Origin: Lunularia cruciata
Lineage: Eukaryota > Streptophyta > Marchantiopsida > Lunulariales > Lunulariaceae
Length of the DNA stretch: 64,000 nucleotides
Reading direction: 5' to 3'
NCBI GenBank assembly: GCA_948567375.1
Contig: OX419758.1
Coordinates: 41,927,473 to 41,991,472 of the forward strand
Made by a program: the position numbers and the translations under genes. This document shows positions 40,801 to 52,755 of this stretch, one piece after another. Under the pieces are notes generated by a model. That model was given only the letters and a program-made list of their open reading frames with translations. It searched no databases and was not told where the DNA came from. Every line of letters begins with the position of its first letter. Within the stretch, counting starts at the first letter, position 1.

Positions 40801-41504
40801 TTTGTAATTTTTTAATCATCTTAGATTATAGATACGGATTGGCATCTTTAACATTTACTGGTAAAGCATCTTCCTTTGTGTCTTGTTGTTAATATAGATC
40901 AGCCTATGATCAAATTCAACCCTTACACAACTATGTGATTAGACAAAAATATCAAGACCAAGTTCAAATATTTTTACAAACTATGTTTAAGACATAATGC
41001 AAATAGAGAAATGAAGTTGATCTAGAAATATGAGTAGGTATCTTTTTTGTCCACTATCAACTATTTATTGGTATGTCTTTAATTTAAGCTTTGATTTTAG
41101 ATATGAAAAAGGTATTTATGATAAATTATCCCAGCACTTAACTTAATATCTTCTGTTAGTCATCAATAATGTCCATAGTAACATAGTTAACAATGTAGAT
41201 CTTGATCTGTTTGTATGATATCTTTTTGCAAAAAACTATTTTAAATGGATGATATGTCTTTGGAAGAATATTGTCTTAAAATGAAAAGATTAATTTCTTG
41301 TAGATTCTTTAGGATTTGTATTTAGATTATTCAAAAAATATGATTGATCATGAGCATTTTCATGCTCGTGATAAATTTTCATGGACTACAAAGATCAAGC
41401 AAAATCTATAATGTCCATGATCATAAGGTCAAAATGTGGATAGATATGAACTTGCACCTAAACATAGATAACTCTTTTGAAATTCTTAAAACAAGAAAGA
41501 AGGA
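37801..41504. other. AT-rich decayed DNA, no gene
   Basis: Only short AT-driven open frames occur. I recognise no motif and no repeat shared with other parts of the window, apart from the non-LTR tail that begins at its right edge. Confidence 0.45.
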
Positions 41505-42285
41505 CAACCACATAGGAAAAAAGAAGGATGAGAAGACTCCATCAAGCCATACAAGGGAGAGATGAAAAAGGTAAAATGGAGCTAAGCTCCAATAGAGTCT
41601 ATATTAGAAATCTGCCCCACTGCACCTAAGATATCCTAGCTATGCAAGTCGTGTGGTCTACAAACAACTGGAGCATTTGAAGAAGTATCACCTAGTGTAA
41701 TTGCTCTCCTATGGATTGCAAAAACCATTGCCCTCTATAGAGCAATGTGCACACACTATCTAAAATATGCTACAAAGTGTGAGAGTAAGAGTGGTACCTC
41801 ATGGCACCTAACATGATAAGCTCTCATGCACTCCTTGACAAATATGTCGAATGCCATGTCCATTGCTCCATATAACTCCAAGGCTAAAGGAACAAAGAGG
41901 TGACCTTGCTGCATGCCCCTATACTTGGAGACCTTGTGACATGGTGCTGCGCTTGCTGCCCATCTAAGGGGATGTGTAATCACTCCCTCCAAGACTGTAT
42001 CTTGCATATGGTCTATAACCATGACATCCGCTACCATCACTTGATCATCTCGGACCAAGTATAAGTCTGCCCTGACCTGTGTCGTGTGCAAAGCATAGGA
42101 ATGCTCCCTCCAAGCCAAGTATCCGCTCTCTTGTGCCATAACAAACATAATGTCCCTAATAGCATCATGGGTAGCTATCCTCTGTCCTCCAAAAGGACAC
42201 CATGTCATATGGACCGCTGCTTCATTGAGTGTAGAACCACACTCATAAGTGAGTAAAGAAGATACAAATGGGCGGACCAAACATA
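41505..42285 (-). mobile_element. 5'-truncated non-LTR retrotransposon (copy 1)
   Basis: An open frame at 42280-41756 (174 codons, minus) is the C-terminal end of a reverse-transcriptase-family protein: a Cys/His segment (CPFGGQRIATHDAIRD), then RADLYLV, ADVMVID, HKVSKY and FVPLALELYG. The R-x-D...A-D-V...K-x-x-K-Y spacing recalls the restriction-like endonuclease tail of some non-LTR elements; that assignment is inference. The first methionine is not a real start because the upstream protein is missing. About 250 bp of 3' tail follows, with a GGAGCTAAGCTCC hairpin at 41578-41590. The other long copy is at 56.5-57.2 and 62.9-63.06 kb. Confidence 0.78.
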
Positions 42286-42299
42286 TATAGATAATTTGT

Positions 42300-43480
42300 T
42301 ATAAAATTGAGATTTGGAAGAGTAGTTTTACTTTTTGCTAAGTTGTTGCCTACAAGTAGTCTCAAAGCCAAAGAGTGACAAGCAAAGAATCAACATTGTA
42401 GAGTAAACTTTGGAGTAGGTCTTCTTTGGTGACGGATATTTGTGAGTAAGAGAAGATAGTGAGATCAAGAGCAATGCAAATGATCCCAATTGTGATCCTC
42501 CACTTCCAAGTGGTAGACAAGTGGGATATGTATGTAAGAAGAAAGCTTATCCAAAAGTGCAAGAAGTGAGAAGCCAAAGCCCTTAGCATAAGGAATTGGA
42601 GAACCTTGGGGGAAACCCAAAGAGTACTTAAAAGCTTTGGAGAATGGTTCTCAACCTGGATGTTGGAATATCCAAAGTCCAAAGTTTGGATGTAGGTGAG
42701 GAGATGATATTGTGAAGATTTTAGCCTCCTTTGCCAAAGAATGCTCTAAAAATAACCATCAAAGGATGGCCACTTATATAAAGACATAGCACAAAGAGGA
42801 GTTGTGGCATTGGTGGTAATGAAACTATTTCAACCAAAAATGATAACATACTTAGCCATAAATCAAGCCATATTCTTTGAGTATGTCTACAAAGGAACAA
42901 TTTTTAATTGTGCATAGATATTCTAGTGGTAAGCTAAGTCCATGTTTAGAGCGCTAGAAGGAGATAGAAAAGCAACAGACTTGGCTCCCTTTGCTATCCA
43001 TTTCTACATGAGATTTAACTTGCTCAATAGTGGGGAAGAAATGTAGTTTCCTGATCATTTCAAGATGGTGGAGTATTTTTCTTCCCAACCCAAGGAAAAG
43101 GGTATAACAAGGGCCATGTTTGAAGCAAATGCCAATTTTGTTAACAAAAGTGAGTTCATAGAACTAAATAAGGACAAGATCCATGAGAAGCAAAAGTGGT
43201 GCACTCCAACAATTACTACACAAGCATCAAAGAAGTCTTAGAGAAACCCACAAGTGATGGAGCTATCCTTCAAAGAAAACAATGCCAAAGAAGAAGAAGA
43301 AGAAGAAGACAAAGAGGAGGAGGAGAAGGAGCAGTTCACTTTGCAATATATGAAGATGGAGTTTGAATGTGAACAAGATCAATAAGAAGTTGAAGTTGCA
43401 ACAAGAAGAATACTTGGAGTGGAGGGAAGTCACCAAGTTGAAGATCCACTTCAAAAGGACACCAAGAGTGCCCTTCTCAA
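42300..43480 (+). mobile_element. Copy III of the coiled-coil-coding repeat family, decayed
   Basis: A TATA box (TATATAAAG, 42775-42783) lies before a stretch encoding APFAIHFYMRFNLLN and a HFKMVEYFSSQP relative of the motif in copies I and II (42.98-43.10 kb). A Glu-rich, low-complexity segment follows near 43.29-43.33 kb. Limits are approximate. Broken. Confidence 0.5.
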
Positions 43481-45560
43481 GTGGAAAATAAGTACATGAT
43501 TGTCATCTTCCACCATAATTTTCTCCTTGACAAGAGAGCTACTCCCATCCTCACCTTTGGTGGTTGGTTGATGATTGTGCTTTGTTGTTAAGTTCCTCAA
43601 TGTCCACCTTATTTCCTCCTCTGGATAACAAAATACAAGTGAATAAATTTTTGCTTCCCAATCTGTCATTATTTTTGGAAATGGTCTTCTCATGATCCAA
43701 TGTGGTTCATGAAAAAGTGATATGTTGAGTCCATGTATTCCTTGTTCTCTCTTCTACCTCCACTTTTTTTGATGATACATTTATCACCTGAGTGGTTTGT
43801 TTCTAATTTTTTGATGCCTAAACTTGGGTGGTGTGGCAATGTAATCTTTTGAGGATAAGAGACCTTAAGAGAAACACAAAAGAAGAAACACACAATTTCA
43901 CACTCAACCTCCAATGCTCCCAAAGGAGAACCTTGACTGTACTATATAGCAAAGGGAACTTTCCTGAAGAAAGCTCCACCCTCGGATCAGATATATGGAC
44001 TGGTGACATGTTAGCAATCTCTACCCTTAGATTAGTTGCATGCATGGGTGACATATAAGTTCTGCTCCTATTTGGCTGGTCAAACCTTCTTTGACCAAAG
44101 GTAATCTTTAAGGAATATTCTTGTAGGAATCTTTGAATTGTGTGAGTGAGGTATTGTTGAGACAATGTTAGGAGGAGGGAAGACTAGCCTTTCTTCCATT
44201 AGGGGAGGACTTTGCATAGTTTTGAGGTCTAATTCATTTGTTTAGGCCTCCAAAATTGACTCTAAAGCTTCCAGGCTATTTTTGACTCCTGCCCTATTTG
44301 TAGAGGTCCCCTTTTGGTGACACTTCTATTTGATCTACCTATCCCATCATGTATAACATCCTTCCAAATGTTACCAAGCAGATTTCACCTCTAGATGATA
44401 TGTCTAGCTTTTGGTATTACAAATTAGGCTATTTTTGGTTCTTGCCTTATTAGTACAAGTACTATTTTGGTGACAACTCTATCTGATCTACCTAGCATAT
44501 CATGCATAACATCCTTCCAGATGTTACCAAGCCAATTTTCACCTCTAGCTAATATATCTAGCTGTTGGTACTATAGGCAATAACCTTCTTATGCACATTT
44601 GTCATATTGTAAAATTCTTCCATCACTATGTACTTCTTGGATTTTGCATACTTCTCATCTACTCTCATGTATTTCTCCACTATCCTACCTTAGTCTAGGT
44701 TCATGTGAAAACAGTCTACAAGATTGAAGTGAGTGGGGTGTTTTACCTTCTTTTCCTTTGTTAGAAGGTTCATGGATATGGAGAAGTGTACTATGAGTGG
44801 TAAGACAATAGTAACACCTCATTGCTACCTCATCTCATGTACTAACTTAGCCATTTGTTCATAAAACTTTTATGCACAACTTACTATTTTTCTCTTGTGA
44901 AGGAGCTAGACTAAAATGGCTTGGTTCAAGTTGACATAAGTTGTTCATTTGGATTCAAACAAGTTCATGATTGTTTTGGTGTCAACTTGGCGGATGAGAT
45001 CTTTGAGGTAGTCAAATTTATAGGCATTAGTTGTTTTTGATTTCTTCAAACAAGTTATCTATCTTGGTCTTGAGTTTCCACTAGGACTACCATGGGAGTA
45101 CATCTATAAACATCTCTCGAAATGGGGAGGTTTTGTCTCAAAGAACCCATTGCTACTAATCTTCTATCCAAAATGAATGATTTTACCTCAATAATTTAGC
45201 ATTGGTGACCATTGTCATGAATTTATTCTAACATACAAACATTGGATTCTAGTTTATTTTTCTACTTCTAATGTATTCCCATTTGAGTTGGAGTCCCCAC
45301 TTCAGATATTTCCAAGGTTTTATTGATGATCTTGTCAACCATGACTACATGTGGTGATAGAATAATAATACGTGGATCTACACTACCCCAAAACACTTCC
45401 TCTCGGAATTCTTGAGGTCATAGCATTGCAAGAATAAGCTCCCATGAGGAAAAAAGTGTTAAAAAAGTGAAAAGTAAGAAAAATGCTAGCAAAGAGTAAA
45501 ATTTGAAAAGGTGAAAGTTTTGCCCCATGGCACTTGTTGTCAATTTATAATTGGGGCAGA
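43481..45560 (-). other. Decayed coding-like DNA on the minus strand, split by a solo LTR
   Basis: Read on the minus strand, the two parts (45560-44576 and 43839-43481) look like remnants of one Lys/Glu/Asn-rich coding stretch, interrupted by the solo LTR at 43840-44575. I do not recognise the protein. It may be another member of the coiled-coil family in the opposite orientation, or a gag-like fossil. Confidence 0.3.
43840..44575 (-). mobile_element. Solo LTR (copy B) with perfect 5-bp target duplication
   Basis: It is 736 bp and the inverse of copy A at 20396-21139 over its full length, including the duplicated 165-bp unit. GGCAA occurs at 43835-43839 and again at 44576-44580. No internal sequence of its parent element was seen next to it, so it is a recombination remnant. 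Confidence 0.85.
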
Positions 45561-46165
45561 CCGTCCTATCATTGGTGATCATAGTGGTAGGTGAGGGGTC
45601 ACATATTTGACTAGAAGGTGTGTATGTTGATTCAAACGGTCCATATTTATGTTCTTTGGCAGCACAATCATATTGATTGAATGCATTTCAATTGTTCTTG
45701 ACACTTTGCAAAGAAAATGAGCAACAAATATCATAACCCTCACAAACTCATACTTGTATTCCTTGGTTGCACAAATTCATAGCAGTCCTTTAGGTCCTAG
45801 ATCTTGTATACATATGAAAGTTGAGATTGTTTGGCTTGTACTCATGAACATCTTGAGGTTTGTAGTGAAAAAGTTGGCAATTATCACTAGAAAAATGTGG
45901 TTATGATGACATGATGTATGGTCTCTTTATTGAGTATGAAAATATTTGTCTTTTTAGACTACCTTGTTTTAAGAGTGGTCTTTTACCTTGTCCTTTAGAC
46001 CGTAAGCCTATGTGGCAAAAGGCATCATCTCATTCATCTTGCAAGTTCACCCAATGAATAACAAACATTCCTTTGTTTTTATCTCACAACTAGTACACTA
46101 CCTCATATATCCTATAAAACTTTAAAAAAAAAAGAATTCCACTCTCATTGAGCAAAGGTGAGTCA
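45561..46165. other. AT-rich DNA, no gene
   Basis: No motif or repeat recognised. It may include further decayed chromovirus sequence upstream of the fragment at 46166. Confidence 0.35.
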
Positions 46166-46625
46166 CCACAATGATGCAACATGGGAACCTTTTTTTGATC
46201 TCCAAAATGCTCAAGCAACCATACAAGAGTTTAAAGATTCTATTCCAACAAGGACATCACCAACTAGGGGTGAATGAATATGGAATAATATCTAGTTTGT
46301 GGAAGCTAGGTTTAGCTAAAAGTAGGTAGAACTAGCATACAACTAGGAATTCTAAGATATTTTTAGAAGCATCTAGGAAGCTTGTTGGTGAGAAGCTTCA
46401 AATACAAGCTATTTATTCCAAAGGATTAAATAGCTTGTATTCTAAGTAGAAGGTTAGCTTAGCTTGTACTAGAAGGAACTTCTTTGGAAGCTTTTTTTGG
46501 AGGTTTATAATTAATTGCTTATAAATACCAAAGCATAGGTTGGGCCTAAGCATTCAAAGTTTCACTCATTTGAGAGTATTCAGTTGATGCTTCCATTCTT
46601 TTATTTCTCTCCTTGGTCTATTACA
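46166..46625 (+). mobile_element. 3' end of a decayed chromovirus with its LTR
   Basis: From about 46166 the sequence matches the chromodomain end of the young chromovirus (ATGCAACATGGGAACC) and its purine-rich tract region (ACCAACTAGGGG). A plus-orientation LTR follows at 46281-46625, ending TCTATTACA. Most of the element is missing. Old and broken. Confidence 0.7.
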
Positions 46626-47530
46626 CTAAAGATGATTAGCCTAGATGTTATTTCCCCAAAAAAATTCCTAGCAATTGAAGGAAATGATACAATATTATTC
46701 AAAAAGCCAATATAAAATATATCAAAGCTATTTGCTTGGAATTACACTCTAATAAGTAAATAAGAACTAAGTACCTTATACTTGTAAAGCCATCCAAATT
46801 ATTCACTTATTTTATTCAACAATCAACTCAAAACAAGGAACTTCTTCAAATTATAGCTCTGGCCCTTGGAGGCTTTTTGAGGATGGGAATGCAAAGAGTG
46901 TTATCTTTAATGTGTTAACTTAGAAAGAAAAAATTGGAGAATTTTATGGATGTAAAAAATTTAGATCAGAATTGAACCTTATTTGCTTTGTTAAATGGAA
47001 TATTCACTATCACTTTGGATGAGGTTTTCATATATTCTCTTTAGTTTTGGCTTTTTATTTTTATAAATCTTATTTTGAGGGAAATATAGATGAAAATGTT
47101 TATTTTGAAGTAAAAATAAACTTTTAATATTTTTATAATATAATAATAATCATGATCATAATAATTAGTAGCATAATTATTTTTTGTGTTTTTATAAAAG
47201 AATTTGTTGAAAATTCTAGACAAAATTTCTTCTTTTGAATTTCAATCTTGAATAGATAATCTATGGATTTGCACAAATAATATATCACTTTTACTTTGTG
47301 GAACTTACTTCTAGAAGTATTACAACATATACAATCTATCAACTCTTATGCTTTTGAGGTAATAAGTAGGTTCTATGCATACTTCAAACTTAATACACAA
47401 GATAAAAATTTTAGAGCATAGGCTCAAGTTATAATATTAGAATATCCACAAAAATTAACTTCTACTTAGGATGGAGATTATGAATTGATTCTAATATTAA
47501 AACATTTAAGTAATTAGACTTACCTTGGTA
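46626..47530. other. AT-rich DNA, no gene
   Basis: Only AT-driven short open frames; nothing recognised. Confidence 0.4.
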
Positions 47531-47877
47531 AATTAGATCATACCATATGTGATATAGACTTATATAATTTTGAAATTTACTCGACTTAATGGTGAGAGAG
47601 TTTGTTTCTATGTAGGATGAAGTTCTGTTTTGAATGCAAATTTTATATATTAGAGTAATAAGACCTACCTTTGAATGGTAAGACGGCGACCGCATAGAAA
47701 AAATGAAGGATAGGAAGACCCCATCAATCCGATAAAGAGAGAGAAAAAATAGGTAAAATAGGGCTAAGCCCCAATAGAGTCTATATGAGAAACCTTTGAA
47801 ACATATAGAAAGTAGATCATATCATATCTGATATAGACTTGACTATTGTTGAGATTTACTCGAGTTAATGTTGAGAT
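47531..47877. repeat. Direct repeat of about 68 bp flanking a non-LTR tail fragment
   Basis: 47531-47598 (TAGATCATACCATATGTGAT to ACTCGACTTAATGGTGAGA) is imperfectly repeated at 47811-47877 (TAGATCATATCATATCTGAT to ACTCGAGTTAATGTTGAGA). A non-LTR 3' tail lies between them. Confidence 0.8.
47682..47800 (-). repeat. 3'-tail fragment of the non-LTR family
   Basis: It runs from GGCGACCGCATAG to GAGTCTATATGAGAAA, with the GGGCTAAGCCC hairpin at 47761-47771. It is truncated just after the hairpin. Confidence 0.85.
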
Positions 47878-47900
47878 ACTTTCTTTGCAAAGTCACTAGA

Positions 47901-50100
47901 GTCATTTCAAAAAAATATTTATTAGATTTTTGGGCTATAAATATACAAAGACTTGATTATTGCTGTATTTTTATTGTAGTTTGTGATGAGATACATGGCT
48001 TACAAAGTAATAAAACACATCAAAAAACAAAATACTTGGGCTTTTATATTGTATAAGTTGTGGAGTAAAATGTGAGGCAAAACTCAAGGTCAAATACATA
48101 TGTAAAAGTTTAAACACTAAAAAAAAACTTAGAGTTTGAACCTTTGCATTCAAATTTGACATCCCAAACCTATAAATTAAATTAAAATTAGAATCCAAGC
48201 AAATTTGGTTTGAACAAGTATATACTCAATTAAAATAGGTGGATTCTTGGCTTTTTCTTAGAGTCATTTTGGAAATACTATGCACACCCATCAACTTTGT
48301 CAAGATATAAACATTGGAACTTAAAACCTTGTTAATATGAGAAACACATAAAATAACTTCCATATAAAGAGAATTTGATCTATTGTATCTTATATCAAAA
48401 ACATTAGATTATACCAACAATAGAGAATCTTATCCAAATTTATCTCAAATTGCATGAAACAATAGTATGAGCATGTAAAAATCAAATGCCAAGGAGAAAT
48501 ATTATTGCCTCATCTCTCCATAACTATGAGGGAATAGAAATCACAATATAAATTCTACATTTCATTTTCATCTTGTATAAGAAGCTCACCGATCTCACTT
48601 GACTGGAGCTTTAGAAATTGATATTTTGAAAAATAAAACCACTATCTAGAATCTATTACTTACTTTAAGGATAAGAACTGAGACCACATATGTGTTCTCA
48701 TCTTAATATTCACATGACATAATTTAAAATTATTTCAAATAAGACAAGAAAAAGTAATTCAGCCTATTAAAAATAATTCATGAATCTTCTTTAAAATATA
48801 GATTAAAAATAAGAATAAGCACCAGCTCTAATCACTTATCTAATATTTTTATATATTTATCTAAGCATAAAAAGGTTAAATTATATATTATTAATGAATC
48901 TCCTAAATATGACAACATACAATCTAGTATTAACTAAAATAAGGAAAAGAAAATCAACTCAACATAATCAAGGATCTTTACATGAAGTTTGCCTAGAGTT
49001 TATAATACATCAAGCTCTTTATCAAAATTTTAAAATTTCTCCAAGGAACAAATTGTTCATATATCCAAAGAATGGAATATGTGATGATCGTTGTAGGTTA
49101 ACATCTCTAAGTAAGTAATGAATTCTAGATATATAGATACCAAGTAACAAATACTGATCAATATTTGTATCTAAAATATTATAAACATCTACATTGATTA
49201 TACATCAACGCCTCACTTTACCTTATTGCAAACATTGCGTATGCTCTAAAGCAATAAGTAGTGTAATGACTTCTATCTATACCCTTTGCTTGTTTGTCAA
49301 TGATGATCTTGGTCATCTCAAACAATTGGAATAATTCGGTTGGCTAAACTTGAATCAAAGGTGTCTTTAGCATGGTAAACTTGCATTGTTTGGGTACATC
49401 ATTCTTCTCATACTTCACTAGAACATGTGTTTATTCTTTGTCAATGAAAGCAAATTGTGAAGATTAGAATCAATTCACACATAGTAGAAGAAAAACAAAA
49501 TACAAGAGGCTGAGGCATCAAGCACTTATGGACTAACCATGATCTTAGGACATTATGGATAAAACTACTTCAACTTCTGTTCTAATCCTCCAAGATTCAT
49601 ATCTAGTTGCTTAACAATAACAAACTAGAAACAATCATGTACCTATAATATCGGACTCCATGACAATCTTGTCCATGCTTAGTTAGAGAACTAATCATGC
49701 TTAGCTTAGTTCTCTAACGTCCTCTTGCTAACATTTATTAAGTTCACCCTTTGGAAAGATGGACATCAAGTTAACCTCATGGCTATCTCTTCGTTACTTC
49801 TATATTTCTTTCCTTGGGTCTGTGCAATTGAGTTTGTTTCCTCACGATAAAACTTAGTCGGTATGCTATTATCAGAGAGAGCTTTGATTGAGTAGATCAT
49901 TGAGCTGGAATTGTGAGTTTACGTGTCTACTAACTGTGACATATTTTGCAAGTGTATACGGTTGGGATATAGTAAAATCTTACGCTGAATGTTTTACTAT
50001 ACATTACATTTAGATAATTGAATATATGTTTACTCGGTGTATTCTGTTTTATCTTTATCAAACTAAACCAAGTCACATTTGAAAACTATCATGACACTTA
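47901..50100. other. AT-rich DNA, no gene
   Basis: Short AT-driven open frames (for example 48894-49118) with no motif. Composition becomes balanced near 50 kb. Confidence 0.4.
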
Positions 50101-52620
50101 ACTTATAAGATTTTAGTATATCCTGATCATATACACCAGCAAAATCTGTATGAGTTAGTATATTTATAAACCGCCCGTGCTTGGGACCTTACCGCTTCAT
50201 GTTCGATTGTTGTCAATATAATAAATGGCAATATAGGAATGGCTAAAATTTTTTGAGGTGCATATAACGATTTATCTCGTGTTTAGATGATAGACTAATT
50301 TTTACTACTAATTTTTCCCATTATGACACAAGTTTTTTTTGAGTTCAAACGTGTTTGGGAGACATATGTGAACTTTTAAAGATTTTTTAAGTATAGTGAC
50401 ACTACATTTGATGACTAAAAAAGCAAGGTAGAAGGACCTCCTTACATAATTGCTTTATTGTAGAGTTAGTCGTTCAAAATTTGAAGTAAAGGTTTCATCA
50501 TATCCTAGTTTCAGAATAAGCATCTGAAGAATAGATATTTCATTTCTGGAAGATGTAAAGGTTCATGCATTATCAATTCCGACTAAGATGATTAACAGTT
50601 CTCAACGTACTAATACATTCGATCGGTGAGGTGACTTACTGCACATAGTGAGGAGAAAAAAGTTATTTGGACTGGACTCCTCAAGTACTGCTTCTGATGT
50701 AAACATACTGTGCCCCGAGTCTGCTTTGCTGAAGCCTCCAGTGGATACAGCTCCTACCCTACAGTGGATAAATTCAACGAAACGGTTCTTCCCGTGGCTC
50801 CCGTGAGGATCATCAATCCTATCTTTAATGCACTAAAGAAATCAATGCTTCAGAAGAGTTCGTAGTTGGATGGATCTTAGTTACAGTGCAAGCTTTTTGC
50901 TTCTGCATACTGTACCCCGAGGGAGTCAATTAAAACTTCCTCATAGTGTGCTGCACCGATAGTGGTATGTTTCTACCGGACGAACCGGTGTCCGGTCATG
51001 TTCTAGCAGCCGTGTTACACTGTACTACTTCAAGCGAGGAGGATAGATCAGAAGTTTAAGACCACAAACATTGTATCGCGAGAGTATCAGGTACAAGGAC
51101 AAACAACTTCGGCGTACGAGGAGGAAACGTTAGTACGTTTGGATGAAGAAGCTGATTTCTGCAAAAGGTAATGCCTTGAGAGGTGATTCCTTGTGTCTCA
51201 TGTTCTGAAATTTATCATGTTGATAATGACTGCATTCTCAAAGTGCTGTCTTCAATTATTGCCACCAATAAAGGATTTACGTTGGATCTAAAAGACGATT
51301 TGGCAAAAAAAGTATGTGGACTTTACTATTCGATCACGCTCCTCGGGGCTTGATCTTTGCTGGATATCAAACGATTTCATACTCTTTCTAGAAGGAATAA
51401 GTCAAAGTTTAAGGACTCGTTGAAAGAAGTCACTCGCTTGTAGGAGACGATGAGCGAACAAAGTTTCAACACTTACTTAGCCACCACATCTCTGTGGTTC
51501 GATTATTAAACATTGCTACTAGACTTAATTGCCACGCACTAGACACTCTTTTCCAATACTGAACACTTACCCCGACACCTCTTGTCTTCATGATACAGAA
51601 TATCGTTGAACAGTAGCACCAGTAAACACTCTTTAACCGAGGAGAAGTACGGAGAATGGAGGTTCATGTCTTCCAAATGTTTCTACTTCTCCAAATGTTC
51701 TCGTTCATTGAGACATGAGTTCGAAAGGGAGTAAGAAGCGACTCCACCCTATGGTGGGTACGTTCAAAATCTTAGTTTCTCACTCGATGACCGATCCAGG
51801 CGAAGTTTTGATAGATAATTTACAATGGAGGAAAGAAAAGATCTAAGGAAATTAAAGTGGCCTTACGGGAGAATCTACCGAACGAACGAAACCTGCAGGG
51901 ACGAAATCTGCAGGGCAGTGCAGGGCGGAGCGGGTCAGGGTAAGGTGGTGGGGGCTGGGTCTGACAAAACGGGAGAACCGAGAAAGCGAAACGGTGAAAG
52001 GCCATGAGAGTACGGCAGAGGAGAATTTACAAAAGGCGACCACTTTCTCCGACCACCGTGCTTTATAGCCGGGATTTGTCAGGTGGTAGGGCCCGGCGAA
52101 AAGACAAGAAAAGCGGCTAGTGGAAGGGGATGATGTCGGAAGAGCAACGTCATGATTAGAATGATGATCATCCATGCCATCAGGCATGAATGGTGTTCTA
52201 CAGCCCACGCGCGGCACCAGCCGTCAAAATCCCTTCAATCGGCATCCGTCCATGCATCTTGGTCAGTCAGTTCGAACGTCCGGCGGAAGTCGGAGCTACC
52301 CATCCCGCTGCAACCCCTCGCCCACATGAAAATCATGAAACATTCCCGTTGTCACTAGCACATACGGTTGCTGCCCTGTATATACGGAGCTCGAGAGAAT
52401 GTCAGTGCTGCAGGAGCCGCCCGCCGCCGGCATACGCCACTCTGATCGAGTATCTTTGCATCCTATGACATGCCATGTATCTCGTGCTCACCCCGCTCTC
52501 TACGGCAAACTCTAACACCTCTACACATGGGAACGCCGGGACATTCTATCGCTTAACGGACATCAAAAGCACTCACGTTGTAATCAACTTTCAGTCCATT
52601 ATTTTATGTCAACATGAAGA
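50101..52620. other. Low-copy island, no gene assembled
   Basis: Balanced composition like the 1.7-16 kb island. A GC-richer patch at 51.9-52.5 kb carries overlapping open frames on both strands with no motif, plus a TGTATATACGG TATA-like site near 52376. A 7-bp-stem inverted repeat ACCGGAC...GTCCGGT lies at 50975-50996. A promoter or non-coding transcript is possible, but nothing decides it. Confidence 0.4.
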
Positions 52621-52625
52621 GAAAA

Positions 52626-52755
52626 AGGCGACCGCGTAGGAAAACTGAAGGATTGGAAGACCCCATCAAGCCGTACAAGGGAGAGAAAAAAAGGTAACAT
52701 GGGGCTAAGCCCAATAGAGTCTGTATGAGAAATCTGCCCTACCGCACCGAGTAAT
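52626..52755 (-). repeat. 3'-tail fragment of the non-LTR family
   Basis: It starts GGCGACCGCGTAGG, holds GGGGCTAAGCCC at 52701-52712, and stops matching just after CTGCCCTACCGCACC. Confidence 0.9.

Noticed and set aside
50975-50996. ACCGGAC...GTCCGGT inverted repeat
   Set aside because: A single short palindrome with no neighbouring gene or second copy.
52626-52755. SINE interpretation of the short dispersed tails
   Set aside because: No tRNA-like A and B boxes were seen, and the same tail is continuous with the coding end of the non-LTR element in copies 1 and 2, so truncated non-LTR copies explain them. A SINE that borrowed the tail is not excluded.
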